A DNA stretch of 64,000 nucleotides from Sinorhizobium glycinis (lineage in GTDB: Bacteria > Pseudomonadota > Alphaproteobacteria > Rhizobiales > Rhizobiaceae). The stretch lies in contig NZ_LPUX01000061.1 of assembly GCF_001651865.1 (NCBI RefSeq), positions 310,001 through 374,000 of the forward strand, written 5' to 3'. Positions within the stretch are counted from its first letter, which is position 1. Every line of letters begins with the position of its first letter. The translations under genes were made by a program, and so were the position numbers. Of this stretch, positions 60,395-64,000 are shown one piece after another. The notes beneath the pieces are model-generated. The model did no database searches, had not been told where the DNA came from, and saw only the letters and a list, made by a program, of their open reading frames with translations.

Positions 60395-61018
60395 ATGCGG
60401 CAGTATCTCGAGCTTCTCGACCATGTGATGAGCAACGGAACCGACCGCGGAGACCGGACGGGCACCGGCACGCGTTCCGTCTTCGGCTATCAGATGCGCT
60501 TCGATCTCTCGGAAGGTTTTCCGGCGCTGACGACCAAGAAGCTGCATCTGCGTTCGATCATCCACGAACTTCTATGGTTCCTGAAGGGCGAGACCAATAT
60601 CGCCTATCTGAAGGAGAACGGCGTCAGCATCTGGGACGAGTGGGCGGATGAAAGGGGCGAACTCGGACCCGTCTACGGATATCAGTGGCGATCCTGGCCG
60701 ACGCCCGCCGGCGGCCACATCGACCAGATCGCCGGGCTGATCGAGAGCCTGAAAACCAACCCGAATTCCCGTCGGCACATCGTGTCGGCCTGGAACCCGG
60801 CGCTTGTCGACGAGATGGCGCTGCCGCCCTGCCATTGCCTGTTCCAGTTCTATGTGGCGGACGGCAAGCTCTCCTGCCAGCTGTATCAGCGCTCCGGCGA
60901 CATCTTCCTGGGCGTGAAGGACTTTTCCTGCATAGGTTTCATACCTTTTGTACTAACTAGCTGGTTTAGAAGGATAAAGCGGGTTTTTGAACCGGTACCG
61001 GTACCATCTGCAATCTGA
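60395..61018 (+). pseudogene. thyA: Native thymidylate synthase thyA, truncated by island insertion
   Basis: ThyA makes dTMP from dUMP with methylene-tetrahydrofolate. The frame begins [20 protein letters not shown] and matches the short (about 264-residue) form. The catalytic Cys146 is intact in [11 protein letters not shown]. After [10 protein letters not shown] (Val174, base 60916) the expected PFNIA is replaced by [11 protein letters not shown] and the frame ends at 61018 after 33 unrelated residues. The lost third contains the conserved Asn177 region, folate contacts and the C-terminal residue, so the product should be inactive. A complete second thyA follows in the inserted DNA. Confidence 0.9.
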
Positions 61019-61085
61019 TAAGCTGCCGCCGGTTTGAGCCGTATTTGCCTCGCCGATATCACAATGTCTTCCACGGGTAGAAGAA

Positions 61086-62030
61086 ATGCGCCGCCATCCC
61101 GAATATCAGTACCTCGACCTCATTCAGCATCTGCTCGACAACGGTGATCGACGCATCGATCGTACCGGCGTCGGCACGCTGTCGATGTTCGGCGCGATGA
61201 TGCGGTTCGATCTCTCGGATGCAACATTTCCTGTCTACACAACAAAACGAGTTTTCTGGAAGACAGCGGTCAAGGAGATGCTTTGGTTCCTGACTGGTCA
61301 GACGAACATTCAGTCGCTTCTGAAGGAAAACGTACGCATTTGGACCGACTGGCCGTTGGACAAATACAGGAAGTCGACCGGCGACATGATCTCGCAAGAC
61401 GCATTCGAGAGTAAAATTCTTTCGGACGATGGTTTCGCAGCGACTTGGGGCGATCTTGGGCCGGTTTACGGAAAACAATGGAGAAAGTGGGTCGATTCAA
61501 CCGGCAAGGAGCACGACCAGATAGCCACGCTGATCCATACGTTAAAAACAAACCCAGCAAGTCGCCGTATGCTCTTTCACGCTTGGAATGTGGGAGAGCT
61601 AGATCAAATGGCTTTGAATCCTTGCCACATGACATATCAATTCTACGCCAGTGAACTTTCGGATAGTAGTTCGGGCGATGGATCAGTGGGTGAGGGTACT
61701 CGGGGAAAGCTATCGCTGATGGTTGGACAGAGGTCCTGCGATATTGCGCTGGGGAATCCCTTCAATATCGCCCAGGAAGCCGCTCTATTGCATATGGTCG
61801 CGCAGCAGGTCGATATGACACCTGGCCAATTGATTTGGGTTGGCGGTGATGTTCACCTCTACCTAAATCACCTTGAGTACGCTCACACTATCCTCGCTCG
61901 TGAGCCGCGACCTTTTCCCAAACTTCGTTTGGCAAGGCGTCCTGAATCGATCGATCAATATAAGATCGAAGATTTCGAAGTGACGGGATATGATCCGCAC
62001 GCCTCGATTGATGCGCCTGTTGCTGTCTGA
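61086..62030 (+). CDS. Island-borne thymidylate synthase, long form
   Basis: The 314-residue enzyme is complete. It has the catalytic Cys180 in ALNPCHMTYQFY, the RRML arginine segment, QRSCDIALGNPFNIA with the substrate Asn, GGDVHLYLNHLEYA and the C-terminal HASIDAPVAV. It carries a small-domain insertion (FESKILSDDGFAATWGDLG) like that of Lactobacillus-type enzymes and a Ser/Gly-rich insertion after the active site (SDSSSGDGSVGEG). It is therefore not a duplicate of the interrupted host gene. It should restore dTMP synthesis after the insertion. Base composition is much lower in GC than the core genome. Confidence 0.92.
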   Translation: MRRHPEYQYLDLIQHLLDNGDRRIDRTGVGTLSMFGAMMRFDLSDATFPVYTTKRVFWKTAVKEMLWFLTGQTNIQSLLKENVRIWTDWPLDKYRKSTGDMISQDAFESKILSDDGFAATWGDLGPVYGKQWRKWVDSTGKEHDQIATLIHTLKTNPASRRMLFHAWNVGELDQMALNPCHMTYQFYASELSDSSSGDGSVGEGTRGKLSLMVGQRSCDIALGNPFNIAQEAALLHMVAQQVDMTPGQLIWVGGDVHLYLNHLEYAHTILAREPRPFPKLRLARRPESIDQYKIEDFEVTGYDPHASIDAPVAV

Positions 62031-62180
62031 GGTCGGCGCGGAGGATAGAAAAAAGTAACCCTTTGCAAACCGTATTCATATATTAGTGTTCGCTAACGGA
62101 ATAGTCCCTGACTGGTTGGCTCGATCAACCGTCTCCGAGCGACGTGTCTATGAAAACCAATTGTAAATAAATGAAACCTA

Positions 62181-62206
62181 CTCCGGAAGCATCGCTCACC
62201 GGAGGG
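62181..62206 (+). promoter_or_regulatory. Inverted repeat masking the ribosome binding site of the island recombinase-like gene
   Basis: CTCCGG (62181-62186) pairs with CCGGAG (62199-62204) across 12 bases, and the right arm is part of the GGAGGG ribosome binding site that serves TTG 62215. A folded messenger would hide the site. Further upstream GGTTG-GCTCGAT-CAACC (62114-62130) forms another small inverted repeat. The 184-base gap also contains AT-rich promoter-like sequence. Confidence 0.5.
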
Positions 62207-62214
62207 TTCATACT

Positions 62215-64000
62215 TTGTGTGAAGATACTGTGCACGACGAGGGGGCGTTGGAAGCCAGTCACCTCTCCTCGGTGGAAAGTTTTGATGAGGCGAAGGCTGT
62301 ACTCGCGACTGTTAGAATAGAGGTCAAAAAAACGGGCCCAGCCGACGATGGCCATCGCGTTCTGTCTCCGATGTACATCGGTGCCGCTGACGATACTTTG
62401 GACGCGCCTGTTGATAGAAGCGCCCCATTGAGTGACATCCAAGCGGAGGTAGTTTCCCGTTTCCCGTCGCTTGTCCGCCATCAATTCTACGCACCAGGCA
62501 CCAGCAGTGCGAGAATCGTTTCCTTCCTCAACGAGAGCTTGTTGAAAGGATCGGTGCCCCGTAAGCCGAAGTCCCGCGCCAAGATAAGCCGATTGAGGGT
62601 AGCTAGTTCGGTTGGACTTCACCGTGCGACAGTATCAAAGCGCTCTAGTAGCGGCATCTTCTCAGATTACGAAGCGGTTCTTGAACCGGTACATCCAGCA
62701 AGTTCGGCTCAAACTACAGAAAACTACGAGACTATTGGTCCGATTGAAAGTTTGACCGGTGCGGCTCACTATGTTGCGGTGAATTTTCCGTCGCTGCTGA
62801 AACATCAATTCTATGCAGTGGGCTCAAGCTACCGAGCTGTAGCTGATGTGCTGAACGAACAAATAGTGAGCGGAACAGTTGAGCGGGTACGTGGTGGGAA
62901 AATAAGCCGGGCACGCGTTGCAGAGAAACTCGGTTTCACAAAAAGCGCAATGACGCACTATCTGGCAATGTTCCATGACTACGAGGACGCTCTCGGCGGC
63001 CGGGAGTCAGAGGTAGAGGGAAAAATCCCAGCATTTCGTGCTTGGCTTCGTGAAAAGCTGAATTGCGGGCAGCTGGAAGTGCGGGATGGCAGAATAAACC
63101 GGCAGGTGGTGGGGGACCAGTTCGGAATACCAAAGCTTTCTTCCGCCGCTGGGCGCTATCCACGCCTTGGTGAGCTTTTAGCCGAGTTAGACGAAGAGGT
63201 TACTGCCACCGGATATAAGGGGCGGGGTGTAGATTCTAAATTGTTGGAGCTGCGGACTCTGCTAGCGCAGCATCCTCCGCTTCTTAATGACAAGCTGACG
63301 ATCAATCGAAAAGCGCTCTCAGCCGCCACTGGTATAACGATCAGTGTACTACGCCGCCCTCCGTATTCGGAGGAAATCAAAGCGGCCGAAGCATTGATTA
63401 GGGAGAATTGTGAGCGAGACCCGCTCGTGATCTTGGTGGGCGGACGGGTCCTGGAGTTTCATGACCTTCTTAGGAAGGGGTGGCCCAGAGAATATGTTCT
63501 CCGACTCAAAATCCGGTTTCTTAAGATATTCGGGAAAGGACGCAAAGATAGGGCATCAGGGCACCTATCAGCGCTGATGGAACTACTCGATTACATTGCG
63601 AGCAATCAGTCTCCTGCTTGCCAAACGATTTTCAACGGCCTTTCAAGCGGAACATCGGTCAAGCTGATCGAACGTGATTTTGACCGCGCTGTTATAGAAT
63701 ACGCTAGTCACCTCTCGGAGAGATATTTGGACCCGGCCTATTGTAGGACGCGGGTATCGATGACGAACGTCGCGATCCGTCACATGAGCGCCGATGGATT
63801 GCTGCCAAACCTTTCACTTCGGCTTAAAACAGTAGGGAGGCGCGGGTCGTCCCATATTCCAACCATCGTAGAGGCGAAGGAGGGCACATCGCTTGAACCC
63901 AGAAAAGCCAGTGTCGACGACTATCTGATTTTCGCAACCTCAATGCTCAAGCAAGCTTCTGAGCTAAGGCAAATCGAGTTGGAGCGAGGTGAACAAAGCG
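62215..64000 (+). CDS. Large DNA-binding protein, probable tyrosine-recombinase-type integrase (3' end outside the window)
   Basis: The frame opens at TTG 62215 (GGAGGG eight bases upstream; in-frame stop at 62164, no ATG between) and is still open at 64000 after 595 codons. Four related units are visible, anchored by I-S/N-R at residues 124, 230, 294 and 363, each followed by a helix-turn-helix-like stretch (for example ISRARVAEKLGFTKSAMTHYL and INRQVVGDQFGIPKLSSAAG). Units 1 and 2 are also preceded by FPSL-x-x-HQFYA (83 and 191). Residues about 445-540 are helical (HLSALMELLDYIAS, VSMTNVAIRHMSADGLLP) and resemble a recombinase core-binding domain. No catalytic R-HxxR-Y set is in the window. 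The position at an island end supports an integrase role. Alternatives are a regulator or an accessory recombination protein. Confidence 0.55.
   Translation, partial: MCEDTVHDEGALEASHLSSVESFDEAKAVLATVRIEVKKTGPADDGHRVLSPMYIGAADDTLDAPVDRSAPLSDIQAEVVSRFPSLVRHQFYAPGTSSARIVSFLNESLLKGSVPRKPKSRAKISRLRVASSVGLHRATVSKRSSSGIFSDYEAVLEPVHPASSAQTTENYETIGPIESLTGAAHYVAVNFPSLLKHQFYAVGSSYRAVADVLNEQIVSGTVERVRGGKISRARVAEKLGFTKSAMTHYLAMFHDYEDALGGRESEVEGKIPAFRAWLREKLNCGQLEVRDGRINRQVVGDQFGIPKLSSAAGRYPRLGELLAELDEEVTATGYKGRGVDSKLLELRTLLAQHPPLLNDKLTINRKALSAATGITISVLRRPPYSEEIKAAEALIRENCERDPLVILVGGRVLEFHDLLRKGWPREYVLRLKIRFLKIFGKGRKDRASGHLSALMELLDYIASNQSPACQTIFNGLSSGTSVKLIERDFDRAVIEYASHLSERYLDPAYCRTRVSMTNVAIRHMSADGLLPNLSLRLKTVGRRGSSHIPTIVEAKEGTSLEPRKASVDDYLIFATSMLKQASELRQIELERGEQS

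Larger units (their letters stand above)
60917..64000 (+). mobile_element. Left end of a genomic island inserted in thyA (continues past the window)
   Basis: The native thyA reading stops matching at base 60917. From there on base composition becomes AT-richer and codon use changes (ATA, TTG, AGT, CTA become frequent). The island starts with 170 non-coding bases, then a full-length foreign thyA, then a long open frame with repeated DNA-binding units. The right end, which should carry the missing 3' third of the native thyA, is not in the window. Confidence 0.75.

Noticed and set aside
61270..61635. Minus-strand frame inside the island thyA
   Set aside because: It lies antisense to a complete thymidylate synthase with intact catalytic residues.
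62125..62622. A 165-codon minus-strand frame over the start of the recombinase-like gene
   Set aside because: It covers the ribosome binding site region and the first repeat unit of a much longer open frame with internal repeats. It has no support of its own.

Overview
The window is chromosomal DNA of a rhizobium close to Sinorhizobium (Ensifer) meliloti. Support comes from an alphaproteobacterial division/cell-wall cluster ending in ftsZ with a long Pro/Gln-rich tail, five copies of a RIME1-type intergenic palindromic element, a circularly permuted two-piece tmRNA encoding the tag ANDNYAEARLAA, an SspB-alpha/DUF4169/ribbon-helix-helix gene group, and uniformly high GC content except in two places.

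Layout: 1-20600 is the dcw cluster (mraZ partial, rsmH, ftsL, ftsI, murE, murF, mraY, murD, ftsW, murG, murC, murB; then after a terminator and a CtrA-like box ddlB, ftsQ, ftsA, ftsZ; then lpxC). It makes peptidoglycan precursors, builds the divisome and ends with lipid A synthesis. 20800-25725 holds bamD, recN and ligA. 25726-30770 has intergenic repeats, a VOC protein, panC-panB, an AT-rich orphan, azlC-azlD and a small secreted protein. 30960-46220 is mixed: an aminopeptidase P, a probable anti-Shine-Dalgarno small RNA, prmA, an SCO protein, an MCP-cheW pair, two tandem secreted paralogues, a CreA-family protein, a diguanylate cyclase, a GNAT protein, a UvrD/PcrA helicase carrying an in-frame palindromic insertion, an AhpD-like protein and a Tat-exported cyclase. 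46490-56951 carries an RND efflux pair, a DUF1772 protein, a D-lactate/glycolate-type dehydrogenase and a large AsmA protein. 57081-58690 groups an RHH protein, DUF4169, sspB and ssrA (tmRNA), so a ClpXP adaptor for ssrA-tagged proteins lies beside the RNA that encodes the tag. 58900-59760 has three small hydrophilic genes behind a candidate RpoE2 promoter, followed by a frameshifted gamma-glutamylcyclotransferase-like gene.

The most unusual part is 60395-64000. The native thymidylate synthase gene is cut after codon 174, and AT-richer foreign DNA begins there. The first gene of this DNA is a complete, different (long-form) thymidylate synthase. The second is a TTG-started open frame of at least 595 codons that runs off the window. 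Its first ~390 residues contain four copies of a probable helix-turn-helix unit (each with I-[S/N]-R), and its later part resembles the core-binding region of tyrosine recombinases. I read this as the left end of a genomic island that integrates into thyA and pays for the damage by bringing its own thyA. The catalytic part of the recombinase and the other end of the island lie beyond the window.
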